From assembly GCF_004917075.1 (NCBI RefSeq), contig NZ_SSYB01000004.1, positions 956,546 to 1,020,545 of the forward strand: a DNA stretch of 64,000 nucleotides. The letters are read 5' to 3'. The position numbers and the translations under genes were made by a program. Under the pieces are notes generated by a model. The model was given only the letters and a program-made list of their open reading frames with translations. It made no database searches and was not told the DNA's origin. Source of the DNA: Geomonas edaphica (GTDB lineage Bacteria > Desulfobacterota > Desulfuromonadia > Geobacterales > Geobacteraceae). Below, one piece after another: positions 1 to 7,885 of this stretch (position 1 is the stretch's first letter; every line of letters starts with the position of its first letter).

Positions 1-92
1 TACTGTTCAGCGTTTGCACAATAGCCACGGAATTGGTGTTCAGGTTCTGATATCGAAGACGGTAAGGGGAAGTTTGCACCGGCAAGGTGCCA

Positions 93-827
93 TCATGATT
101 TCTCGCACAGGACCCAGGCCGTGAGCCCCGGGATCTTGATGCCGATGCGGGCCGCGGCGGTGAGGAGTGCGTTGTCGAGGCGCAGCGTCTTTTCCACCAG
201 GAAGGTGATCCATGCTCCCCTGCGCCACTGCCCGACGCCTTCGGAGCCGTCGTTCATCCTGAGGACCTTGAACAGCAGCAGTTTGGGGAGCAGCAGCGAG
301 GAGAAGAGGTAGCCGGAGCCCTGGACCTTGAGGCCACAGGCACTCGCAACTTGTACGAGCCCCGGCAGCCGGTAGCGCCGGTAGTGCCCCAGGGCGCGGT
401 CGTGTGCGCTGAAGAGGGACTGGAAGGCGGGAACCGTGATCATCATCCTCCCTTTCGGGCCGAGATGGTGCTCCACGATCTTCGCTAGAAACTGGCGGTC
501 ATCCTCGACATGCTCCATCACGTCCAGCAGCAATACCATGTCGAAGACGGATGATTCGGGGAGGGTGCGCCGGAAGGTGATGCCGTTGGAGGAACCGGAG
601 AGCCGCTCGATCCACGCGTCGGTAAGGCTCGTGTCCACGGCGGTGATGCTCCGACCCGGTATGTCGGCGAAGAGGCCGCGGGCTGCGAAGGCGTCGCCAC
701 ACCCGATATCGAGGATCGTCATCCCCTTGAAACAGGAGGGGGCGATGATGCGGCGCACGGCCCTTAGCCGTGCGGTCTCCCACGGGTGTCGTTGCGGATT
801 AGCTTGATCGGCTTCTCTAAGGTCCAT
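93..827 (-). CDS. class I SAM-dependent methyltransferase
   Basis: A 244-residue protein with the Rossmann-type SAM-binding motif I, ILDIGCGDAF, near residue 38, and an acidic post-motif region (LLLDVMEHVEDD) typical of UbiE/methyltransferase-11 proteins. The segment SAHDRALGHYRRY is often seen in methyltransferases acting on glycans or lipid-linked intermediates. The substrate cannot be read from sequence. I chose the ATG at 827 because the residues upstream of it are not conserved-looking; a GTG at 875 would add 16 residues and has no clear Shine-Dalgarno sequence. No membrane segment is certain, although residues around 170-185 are hydrophobic. No operon partner is obvious, since the next gene on the strand is CheX-like. 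Confidence 0.8.
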   Translation of the reverse strand: MDLREADQANPQRHPWETARLRAVRRIIAPSCFKGMTILDIGCGDAFAARGLFADIPGRSITAVDTSLTDAWIERLSGSSNGITFRRTLPESSVFDMVLLLDVMEHVEDDRQFLAKIVEHHLGPKGRMMITVPAFQSLFSAHDRALGHYRRYRLPGLVQVASACGLKVQGSGYLFSSLLLPKLLLFKVLRMNDGSEGVGQWRRGAWITFLVEKTLRLDNALLTAAARIGIKIPGLTAWVLCEKS

Positions 828-923
828 CGGACAACCCCGCATGTGGCCGCTTGATGAGTCGGCCCAAGGTGTCACATGATGGCGCCGGTGTCAAGGCGGC
901 AGGCGTGGCGCTTCCTGCTGGAG

Positions 924-1424
924 TCAGTCCCGTTCCACGGCGAGGGCCGCGATGAACCACTCGTCTTCCAAATCAAAGAGCAGGGTCATCACCTCCGGCT
1001 TCTTAGCCACGTGAATCACGTATTGCTTTCCGGAGACGATGGACGGGGTAGAAAGCCGGATGGCGAGTGACTCCTCGGAGAGGTAGCGCTTGAAGGCACC
1101 GGCGAGGACGTTGGCGACCTCGCCCAGGGCGTCCTCGACCTCCTCGTCGGTCGGTTCATCGATATCGAGCATCTGGCAGGCCATGCGGTGTGCCAGCCGG
1201 GTCGAGACGTGTAGGCTCACCAGGCCGTTGTATTCCCCGGCAAGACCGACCAGGCCGCTTATGCAGTCGGCGAAGTTGGAGGCGGGGTCGACCGAGAGAG
1301 GTAGGTGCAGCAGGTGATCCATGCCGAGGAGCGTCGAGAAGATTTTTCTCGTCTCCTGGATGAGTGATTTTTCCAGAGCCGGACCGGCGCAGCCGATTCT
1401 CCCAAGCAAATGATCCGAAAACAT
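924..1424 (-). CDS. CheX/CheC-like chemotaxis phosphatase domain protein
   Basis: A 166-residue cytoplasmic protein. The segment with E102-x-x-N105 (LGEVANVLAG) matches the ExxN phosphatase signature of the CheC/CheX/FliY family, which dephosphorylates CheY-P. Only one such motif is seen, as in CheX. The ATG at 1424 is preferred because it follows GGAGAAAAGGAC; an upstream in-frame start at 1472 lacks a good ribosome site. No other chemotaxis genes are nearby, so this is an orphan. It may act on a response regulator outside flagellar chemotaxis. Confidence 0.7.
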   Translation of the reverse strand: MFSDHLLGRIGCAGPALEKSLIQETRKIFSTLLGMDHLLHLPLSVDPASNFADCISGLVGLAGEYNGLVSLHVSTRLAHRMACQMLDIDEPTDEEVEDALGEVANVLAGAFKRYLSEESLAIRLSTPSIVSGKQYVIHVAKKPEVMTLLFDLEDEWFIAALAVERD

Positions 1425-1815
1425 GTCCTTTTCTCCATCCCACGTGAAGTAGGGCTGCACCCGTTGTCCCACAGGAAGACAGGGAAGACAGGGAAGAGGT
1501 GCGACCGGTGTACTGACACGGGGTAGAGCAGGGAGCGTGCCATCAGCCCAAGTTGAGGCGGGACCGGAGGTTTGGCGGGATGGGCCGGTAAATGGGTGTC
1601 CCGGTTAGGGACGGTGTGGGTGTTTCGGGGACACCGACGCACGGCAGCTACGGCGGGAACATAGGGGTGGCGGAGACCGGGCGGTATGTTGCCTCTGGTT
1701 AATTTTGCTCGACTCATGTGGCGGTTGTGTGGTAAACAGCGCCGTTGCCAGGGGGCCATGGAGTGTGGAGGGTACGTGAAGGAGAGTCTTCGCAGCGGCG
1801 CCCGGATGCGGTAGC
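1425..1815. other. 391-bp intergenic region
   Basis: I see no credible gene here. The stretch holds a short 9-bp tandem repeat (GACAGGGAA, two copies plus a partial unit, 1471-1495). It lies downstream of trmO and upstream of the CheX-like gene, both on the minus strand. No clear terminator or promoter was identified. Confidence 0.5.
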
Positions 1816-2334
1816 CTACCTCGGCCTACGCGGACCCGGTGCGTAACCGCGTCCGAGTGAGGCATCGAGCTCGTCGATCCACCCCGCTTTGGCGTGGGGA
1901 AACGCGTCTGCGTAGGGCACGTAAGGCTTGATGTCCAGGACTGGGGTCCCGTCGAGAAGGTCCACGCCGCGCAGGTGCAGCGTCTTCCCTTCGATGCCGA
2001 CCAGCTCCACAGCCGACAAGCCGATGGAGTTGGGACGGTGCGGTGACCGCGTGGCGAGAACACCACGTTTCGGACCGCCCCGTGGCGGCTTCACGCTGCT
2101 GCGCCACCCTTCGCTCAAATGAAAGGCGAAGATGAGCCAGAGTCTCTCAAACCCTTCCAGGTCTTGTATCGCCTTCTCATCTAGCCACTCTTCAAGTTCG
2201 AGCGTGGCCAATGCCGGTGTGCCGGTCTGCGTTCCCGCTACCACGGTACCCTGGTGCGGCGCATCGATGCGGCGTGCATATGGGGATCTAAGCGTGCCGA
2301 TGGGGCGATAAGTGAATTGGGTTTCGTAGATCAT
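1816..2334 (-). CDS. trmO: tRNA (N6-threonylcarbamoyladenosine37-N6)-methyltransferase TrmO
   Basis: A 172-residue protein with the TrmO/TsaA family signatures: an N-terminal strand with RSPY (residues 16-19), DLEGFERLW (58-66), RPNSIGLS (100-107) and LDIKPYVPYAD (133-143). TrmO adds a methyl group to t6A at position 37 of some ANN-decoding tRNAs, using SAM. The length fits short bacterial members that lack the C-terminal extension. It appears to be monocistronic. Confidence 0.9.
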   Translation of the reverse strand: MIYETQFTYRPIGTLRSPYARRIDAPHQGTVVAGTQTGTPALATLELEEWLDEKAIQDLEGFERLWLIFAFHLSEGWRSSVKPPRGGPKRGVLATRSPHRPNSIGLSAVELVGIEGKTLHLRGVDLLDGTPVLDIKPYVPYADAFPHAKAGWIDELDASLGRGYAPGPRRPR

Positions 2335-2454
2335 CTGTGACTTCTCCGTGGGGCCCGGATCTTAAATCAGCTTTTCGGAAAAGGCAAGCGCACCACTTTA
2401 AAAGCGGGGATGGAAGGGGAGCCGGTGGGTTACCGCCGGCAGAGGAGGTTCTGC

Positions 2455-4629
2455 ATGGTCTTTAGCTGGTTCACGAAAAAGGGGGAGACCCCGGCTGAGG
2501 GTCGGTGTGATCTGCAAGGGGCACTGACGTCGCATATCGGGGAGAACCTTGGCGAAGCGCGTAGGGGATACGAGGCCCTCGCGGCGCAAAACCCAGATGA
2601 CCCTGTACCACACTTCCTGCTTGCGTGTCTTTCCCTGCAGCAGGGGGACCGGGGCGGCGTGAGATCCTTGCAGAAGCTCCCGTCGCTCTCGCGCGACACC
2701 GCCGCCGCCATTGCCGGTTCACTTAAAGGTGCTGCCGGAGAGGTCGCATCCGGGGTGGTCGCCCTCTTGTCGGCGTTCGGAGCCGCCCTGATGCGCGAGG
2801 GGATGCAGAGCGAGGGGCTTTTCTGCTGCCGCGTCGCGGCGGCGTTTGCCCCCGGTAACGCCGAGGCGCTGTACCGCCTGGGTGATGCGCTTCACGATGC
2901 GCGGCTCATGCGGGAAGCCGAAGAGGCGCTCTCCGCGGCGGTTGCCGCAGATCCGCGACACTGGGGCGCCTGCTACACCTACGGTTTTCTCATGCAGGAT
3001 CTGGGGCGGGATGCGGAAGCCGTTCCCTGGTATCAAAAGGCCCTGCAACTGAGGGAAGACCACGCGAAATCGCATAACAATTTAGCCTCCGCGCTGCTCG
3101 CCGTCGGGGAGACCTCCCGCGCCTTCGTGCACGTGAAGCGCGCCGTGGAACTCGACCCGAACTACACCTTCGCCTACATGAACCTTGGCACCATGTACAA
3201 CCTCGAGGGACGGTACCGGGAATCGCTGGCGGCATTCGAACGCGCCGCGACCCTCGGAGCGCCACCCACCTGCCGCGTCAAGCATGCAGTGATCTTCCCC
3301 GCGGTCGTATCATCGGTTGCTGAGATCGATGAGGGGCGCACGCGCATGGTGTCGGAGCTGCGCGCGCTTGCCGCAGAGGGGATCAGGCTGCACGACCCGG
3401 TGCGCGAGGTGGGTATCACCCCCTTTTATCTTGCCTACGCCGGGATGGACGACCTGCCGCTCATGCGGGAACTCGCCGCCTTTTACGCCGGCGCCTGTCC
3501 GCAGCTACTGCGGGTCGCCCCGCACTGCGTGGCCGGGGGGAGGAAAAGGGGGGCAGGGGAGCCGGCGCGTGTCGGTTTCGTCTCCACCTTCTTCTACGAT
3601 CACACGGTCGGTCGCTACTTCGGGGAGGTGATGCGCCGGCTTTCCCGCGAATGGTTTCACGTCACCGCCATCTCCAACTTCACGGTGGATGACACGGTGA
3701 GCGCGTCGATCAGGGAGGGGGTGGACGAATGCATCGTTATCCCGAACAACCTGGCGGCGGCGCAGCAGGCGATCGAAGAGGCGGCGCTAGACGCCCTCAT
3801 CTTCTGCGACATCGGCATGGAGCCGCTCACCTACTTCCTTGCCTTCGCCCGACTCGCCCCCGTGCAGATTGCCCTCTACGGTCACCCTGTCACCACCGGC
3901 ATCCCCAACGTCGACTACTTCCTTTCCCACGAGGATTGCGAGACTGACGAGAGCCCCGGGCATTACAGCGAGAAACTTTTGCTGCTAAGCCGTGAGGTCT
4001 CATACACCTGGTTCCGCCGCCCAGTTCCGCCTGCTGCGCCCCGTTGCCGTGAGGATTTCTCGCTCGCCGCCGCGGCACACCTCTACCTCTGCCCCCAGTC
4101 CGTGTTCAAAATCCATCCCGACATGGATGGGCTCTTCGCGGCGATCCTGCGCGACGACCCGGACGCCGTGCTTCTGTTGTTCGAGGGGTGGAATGCCAAC
4201 TGGAACGAGGTGCTGCACGACCGCGTCGCCAAAGCGGTCCCAGAGCATGCCTCCCGCGTCCGTTTCCTGCCGAGGATGCCGTACCACGATTACCTGTCCG
4301 TGGTTCGTTTTGCTGACGTCATCCTCGACTCGCTGCACTTCTGCGGCGGGGCCACCACCTTTGACGCTCTTGCCATGGGAACGCCCGTGGTAACGCTCCC
4401 GGGGAGGTTCATGCGCGGCAGGCAGACCCTCGCGTGCTACCGGCGGCTAGGCATCGAGGAGTGCATCGCACTGGATGCTGGGGATTACGTGACAAAGGCT
4501 GTGACGATCGCATCGAACCCGCAGCTTCGTGATGAACTTAGTTGCCGCATTCTTTCTGCCTCTGCAAAACTCTTCGAGGACGATGGCATGACATTGGAAC
4601 TGGGGCGACTTATTCTGGAGAAGGTTTGA
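2455..4629 (+). CDS. TPR-repeat protein with GT41 (O-GlcNAc transferase-like) domain
   Basis: A 724-residue protein. The N-terminal third has at least four tetratricopeptide-like units (for example NLASALLAVGETSRAF and NLGTMYNLEGRYRESL, about residues 130-290). The C-terminal half matches the GT41/SPINDLY fold: ALYGHPVTTGIPNVDYFLS, CPQSVFKIHPDMDGLF, then a DVILDSLHFCGGATTFDA segment and GTPVVTLPGRFMRGR, the usual UDP-sugar binding part of this family. Bacterial members glycosylate proteins or are of unknown function; donor and acceptor are not known here. I chose the ATG at 2455 because it follows AGAGGAGG; an ATG at 2410 would add 15 unlikely residues. No signal peptide, so probably cytoplasmic. 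Confidence 0.88.
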   Translation: MVFSWFTKKGETPAEGRCDLQGALTSHIGENLGEARRGYEALAAQNPDDPVPHFLLACLSLQQGDRGGVRSLQKLPSLSRDTAAAIAGSLKGAAGEVASGVVALLSAFGAALMREGMQSEGLFCCRVAAAFAPGNAEALYRLGDALHDARLMREAEEALSAAVAADPRHWGACYTYGFLMQDLGRDAEAVPWYQKALQLREDHAKSHNNLASALLAVGETSRAFVHVKRAVELDPNYTFAYMNLGTMYNLEGRYRESLAAFERAATLGAPPTCRVKHAVIFPAVVSSVAEIDEGRTRMVSELRALAAEGIRLHDPVREVGITPFYLAYAGMDDLPLMRELAAFYAGACPQLLRVAPHCVAGGRKRGAGEPARVGFVSTFFYDHTVGRYFGEVMRRLSREWFHVTAISNFTVDDTVSASIREGVDECIVIPNNLAAAQQAIEEAALDALIFCDIGMEPLTYFLAFARLAPVQIALYGHPVTTGIPNVDYFLSHEDCETDESPGHYSEKLLLLSREVSYTWFRRPVPPAAPRCREDFSLAAAAHLYLCPQSVFKIHPDMDGLFAAILRDDPDAVLLLFEGWNANWNEVLHDRVAKAVPEHASRVRFLPRMPYHDYLSVVRFADVILDSLHFCGGATTFDALAMGTPVVTLPGRFMRGRQTLACYRRLGIEECIALDAGDYVTKAVTIASNPQLRDELSCRILSASAKLFEDDGMTLELGRLILEKV

Positions 4630-4740
4630 ATAACTCTCAGAGACGGATATCATATCTTTGGTAGGGGATACTTTCGAAATCACCTACAAATAGGCCGACG
4701 CCGGTGTGTTATACCTATTCGGGAACACGAGGTGTTTTAG

Positions 4741-5601
4741 ATGAAAAGACTTGCCGCCTGCTGCTGTCTCTTCCTTAACCTGTTACTGACGGCGCACGTT
4801 GCCTGTGCTGCTTCACAGGATACGTATACCTTCGCCGTCGTACCCTATTACAGTCCCGAGAAGATCTGGACGCTTTTCACACCGGTGGTGAATTATCTCA
4901 GCAAGACCACCGGTGACAAATGGCAGCTCCAGTTCTACCCGAATCACGCCGAATTTCTCAACGACATCTGCAACGGAAAGATCTCTGCTGCCTTCACCGG
5001 TCCGGTTCCGCTCGCCCGTGCCTATGAGGCGTGCGGCGCCAGACCCTTGCTGGTCGCCCTCGCTCCAAACGGCAAGCCGGTTTACCACTCCGTCTTCGTC
5101 TCGAGCGATCAGGCGATCCGGAACCTGCGCGACCTGAAAGGGAAGCGGGTAGGCTTTTTCAAGGGCTCCACGGCTGCACACGTGGTGCCGGTGAGGATGC
5201 TAAAGGATGCCGGGGTCTACATGGCGGACATCTCGCCCGTGTTCCTTGGCAGCCAGGACAAGCTCGTATCCGCGCTGCTTACCGGTGACATCGCCGCGGC
5301 TGGGATAAAGGAGGGGCTCTACCAGAAGGTCTCCCGTGAGAAGCTGCATGTCCTCTCCCGTTCAGAACCCCTGCCCAATTTTGCCGTCTGCGCCCTCCCC
5401 ACGTTTCCCGCAAAGGCCCGGGAACGGTTCGTTGCATCATTACTGAAACTCAAACCCTTGACCAATGCACGGGACAGGGCGTTTGTCAGTCACTGGGACG
5501 ACGAGGTAAAGCACGGTTTTGTCACCCCTGATCGGGACTTCCTCGTCGGCGTCTTCCGAATTCGAGATATGTTCAAGGACGCAGGTAATGGCATTCGATA
5601 G
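4741..5601 (+). CDS. PhnD-like periplasmic substrate-binding protein
   Basis: A 286-residue exported protein with a signal peptide (MKRLAACCCLFLNLLLTAHVACA) and the PhnD/phosphate-phosphite-phosphonate binding protein pattern: FAVVPYYSPEKIW near the mature N terminus, then a YHSVFV strand, RDLKGKRVGF, and a GSQDKLVSALLTGDIAA helix. No ABC permease or ATPase gene is adjacent. Instead its 3' end overlaps the start of a hybrid histidine kinase by 14 bp, so the two are probably translationally coupled. I infer that it presents a ligand to the kinase rather than feeding a transporter. The ligand may be an oxyanion or something unrelated; the sequence does not decide. Confidence 0.85.
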   Translation: MKRLAACCCLFLNLLLTAHVACAASQDTYTFAVVPYYSPEKIWTLFTPVVNYLSKTTGDKWQLQFYPNHAEFLNDICNGKISAAFTGPVPLARAYEACGARPLLVALAPNGKPVYHSVFVSSDQAIRNLRDLKGKRVGFFKGSTAAHVVPVRMLKDAGVYMADISPVFLGSQDKLVSALLTGDIAAAGIKEGLYQKVSREKLHVLSRSEPLPNFAVCALPTFPAKARERFVASLLKLKPLTNARDRAFVSHWDDEVKHGFVTPDRDFLVGVFRIRDMFKDAGNGIR

Positions 5602-7885
5602 AAAAAGCCTCGGCTGCAAGCTGATAGCTCCCAGCCTCGTTGTCATCGCTGTTGTCTTCTTCGCTCTGCTTTTCCTCATCAAGTCAATCACCGTCCGGGT
5701 CCACGACGACTATGTCCGCTTTACGCTCGCCTCTGCTAACGGCGAAGTGCGTAAGGTTCTCACCACTGCCGCCAACGACCTGACCGCCGCCCTCCTTGCG
5801 GGAAACGAAGAAGTCACCGAGGCAAAACAGAAAAGTGTGATGGAGACGCTTAGGCTGCTTTGGTCTGGAACCAGCCACGGCGGTGTCGTTATCGACTCGA
5901 GCGGCGTCGTGCTGTGCACCACGCTCCCCCTTCCGGTTACCCGGGCGGTGGCAGCCCAGGCTGCGGAAGGGTACCGTGCCATAAAGATCGGTGGCGATGA
6001 AGTGGCGGTATTCGGTCAGCGCTTCCCCATGTGGGGATGGGACGTTGTGACGGTAAGCAAGGCCCGTAACACCTGGTTGCAGGACGGCAAGGTCGCCATG
6101 CTCACGCCGCTTGTAGCCACTGGGTGCCTTGTCATGGTCTTCGGCATCTTCCTGGTGCTTAAGAAGAACCTGCAGCGCCCGGTGGAGAGCATGGTTGCGG
6201 CGGTAAGTTCATCCAGACGGGTGGAGCCGACTGGCGTCACTGAATTCGACATCGTTGGGAACGTAGTCAACGACGCCTTCCAGCGCCTTACGGAACAGAC
6301 CGAGACCTTGCGGCAGGAACTGGCGGAGCGGACGAGGATACAGGAAGAGCTCAGGGCCAAGGACGAACGGATACACAATCTGCTCGACTGCACGGAGGAA
6401 GGGATCTTCGGTGTCGACCCCGACGGCGTCTGCACCTTCTGTAATAGGTCGTGTCTGCAACTGCTTGGCTACCAGCAGGAGGAAGATCTGCTTGGTAAGC
6501 GGATCCACAACCTCATCCATCCTTCAGGGGGGGATGGTGACGAGGTCCCCAGCGAGGAATGTCCGGTCTGTAACACGTTTAGAACCGGTGTGGGCGCCCA
6601 TCTACCAGCCGAAGTGCTGTGGCGTGCGGACGGTACGGCGCTGGAGACCGAGCTCTGGGCGCACCCGGTGGTGGACAACGGGGGGATTTGCGGCGCGGTG
6701 GTCACCTTCATCGACGTCACGCAGCGCAAGTTGCTCGAAGATCAGTTGATCCAGGCGCAGAAGATGGAGTCGATCGGCAGGCTCGCAGGAGGTATCGCCC
6801 ACGACTTCAACAATCTTTTGACCCCCATCATGGGGTACTGCGAGCTGTTGCGGCTCGACCTGCCGGAAAACACGCTGGTTCAGGAGCGCTGCGGTAACAT
6901 GCTAAAAGCCGCCGGAGGGGAGAAGGAGCTCGTGCAGCAACTTTTGAGCTTCAGCCGGAAACAGGTCCTGGAGATGAAGGTGGTCGACCTGAACCAGGCG
7001 GTTGGCAACTTCCAGAGCATCTTGCGGCGCACCATACGTGAAAGCATCGATCTCAAGATGTCGCTTGCGGAAGGAAGCTATCCGGTAAGGGCGGACAAAA
7101 ACCAGATCGAGCAGGTGGTGATGAACCTCGTGGTGAACGCGCAGGACGCCATCAGCGAGCACGGTGTGGTAACCATCGAAACGGCACCGGTGCTTCTGGA
7201 CGACGAGTATGCACGTCTGCACAAGGATGTCATACCCGGACGGTACCTGATGCTCGCCGTCGCCGACGACGGTTGCGGCATGGACCAGGAGACGCGGCAG
7301 CGCGTCTTCGAGCCGTTCTTCACCACAAAGGGGATCGGCAAGGGGACCGGGCTTGGTCTTGCCACCGTCTACGGCATCGTGCGGCAGCATGGCGGCAACA
7401 TCTGGGTGTACAGCGAACCGGGCAAGGGGACTGTCTTCAAGTGTTACTTCCCGCTCGCGGAGGGGACGGCTGTTACCGAGCGCGCCGATGCCGGCGGCAA
7501 GGTCAGCCTGGAGGGAGCAAGGCGGACCATCCTTCTCGTCGAGGACAACGAGATGGTGCGCCTGCTTGTGGCCGAGCTTCTGACACAGGCGGGTTTCGAG
7601 ATGCTGATAGCCGGGGATCCGAAAGAGGCACTGAAGCTTTCCGAAGGGCGCCGCGTGGATCTGCTCGTTACCGACGTGGTGCTCCCGCACATGTCCGGTC
7701 CGCAACTGCACAGAAAGCTCCTCCAGCACGACGCCGCCCTGAAGGTACTGTACATGTCCGGTTACACAAGCAATGCCATCGTGCACCAGGGGGTGCTGGA
7801 CGAAGGGACCCACTATATCGCGAAGCCCTTCGCGCTAAACGAGTTCGCCCGCAAAGTCGCCGAGGTGCTTGCCGTCTCAAGTTGA
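5588..7885 (+). CDS. hybrid sensor histidine kinase (TM-PAS-HisKA-HATPase-REC)
   Basis: A 765-residue inner-membrane kinase. Two membrane segments (about residues 12-32 and 172-192) flank a periplasmic sensor region. A PAS domain follows (about 260-375, starting [16 protein letters not shown]). The H-box is IAHDFNN with the phospho-acceptor His at residue 405. An HATPase domain follows, with [17 protein letters not shown] and [13 protein letters not shown]. The C-terminal receiver domain begins ILLVEDNE, with phospho-acceptor Asp696 ([13 protein letters not shown]) and a late AKPF motif. The ATG at 5588 has an AAGGACGCAGG ribosome site inside the preceding gene. The HDFNN type H-box is common in hybrid kinases of this group. 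No separate response regulator gene is adjacent. Confidence 0.92.
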   Translation: MAFDRKSLGCKLIAPSLVVIAVVFFALLFLIKSITVRVHDDYVRFTLASANGEVRKVLTTAANDLTAALLAGNEEVTEAKQKSVMETLRLLWSGTSHGGVVIDSSGVVLCTTLPLPVTRAVAAQAAEGYRAIKIGGDEVAVFGQRFPMWGWDVVTVSKARNTWLQDGKVAMLTPLVATGCLVMVFGIFLVLKKNLQRPVESMVAAVSSSRRVEPTGVTEFDIVGNVVNDAFQRLTEQTETLRQELAERTRIQEELRAKDERIHNLLDCTEEGIFGVDPDGVCTFCNRSCLQLLGYQQEEDLLGKRIHNLIHPSGGDGDEVPSEECPVCNTFRTGVGAHLPAEVLWRADGTALETELWAHPVVDNGGICGAVVTFIDVTQRKLLEDQLIQAQKMESIGRLAGGIAHDFNNLLTPIMGYCELLRLDLPENTLVQERCGNMLKAAGGEKELVQQLLSFSRKQVLEMKVVDLNQAVGNFQSILRRTIRESIDLKMSLAEGSYPVRADKNQIEQVVMNLVVNAQDAISEHGVVTIETAPVLLDDEYARLHKDVIPGRYLMLAVADDGCGMDQETRQRVFEPFFTTKGIGKGTGLGLATVYGIVRQHGGNIWVYSEPGKGTVFKCYFPLAEGTAVTERADAGGKVSLEGARRTILLVEDNEMVRLLVAELLTQAGFEMLIAGDPKEALKLSEGRRVDLLVTDVVLPHMSGPQLHRKLLQHDAALKVLYMSGYTSNAIVHQGVLDEGTHYIAKPFALNEFARKVAEVLAVSS

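Noticed and set aside
6902-7813. Minus-strand frame opposite the kinase domains
   Set aside because: The plus strand has unmistakable histidine kinase and receiver motifs through the same bases.
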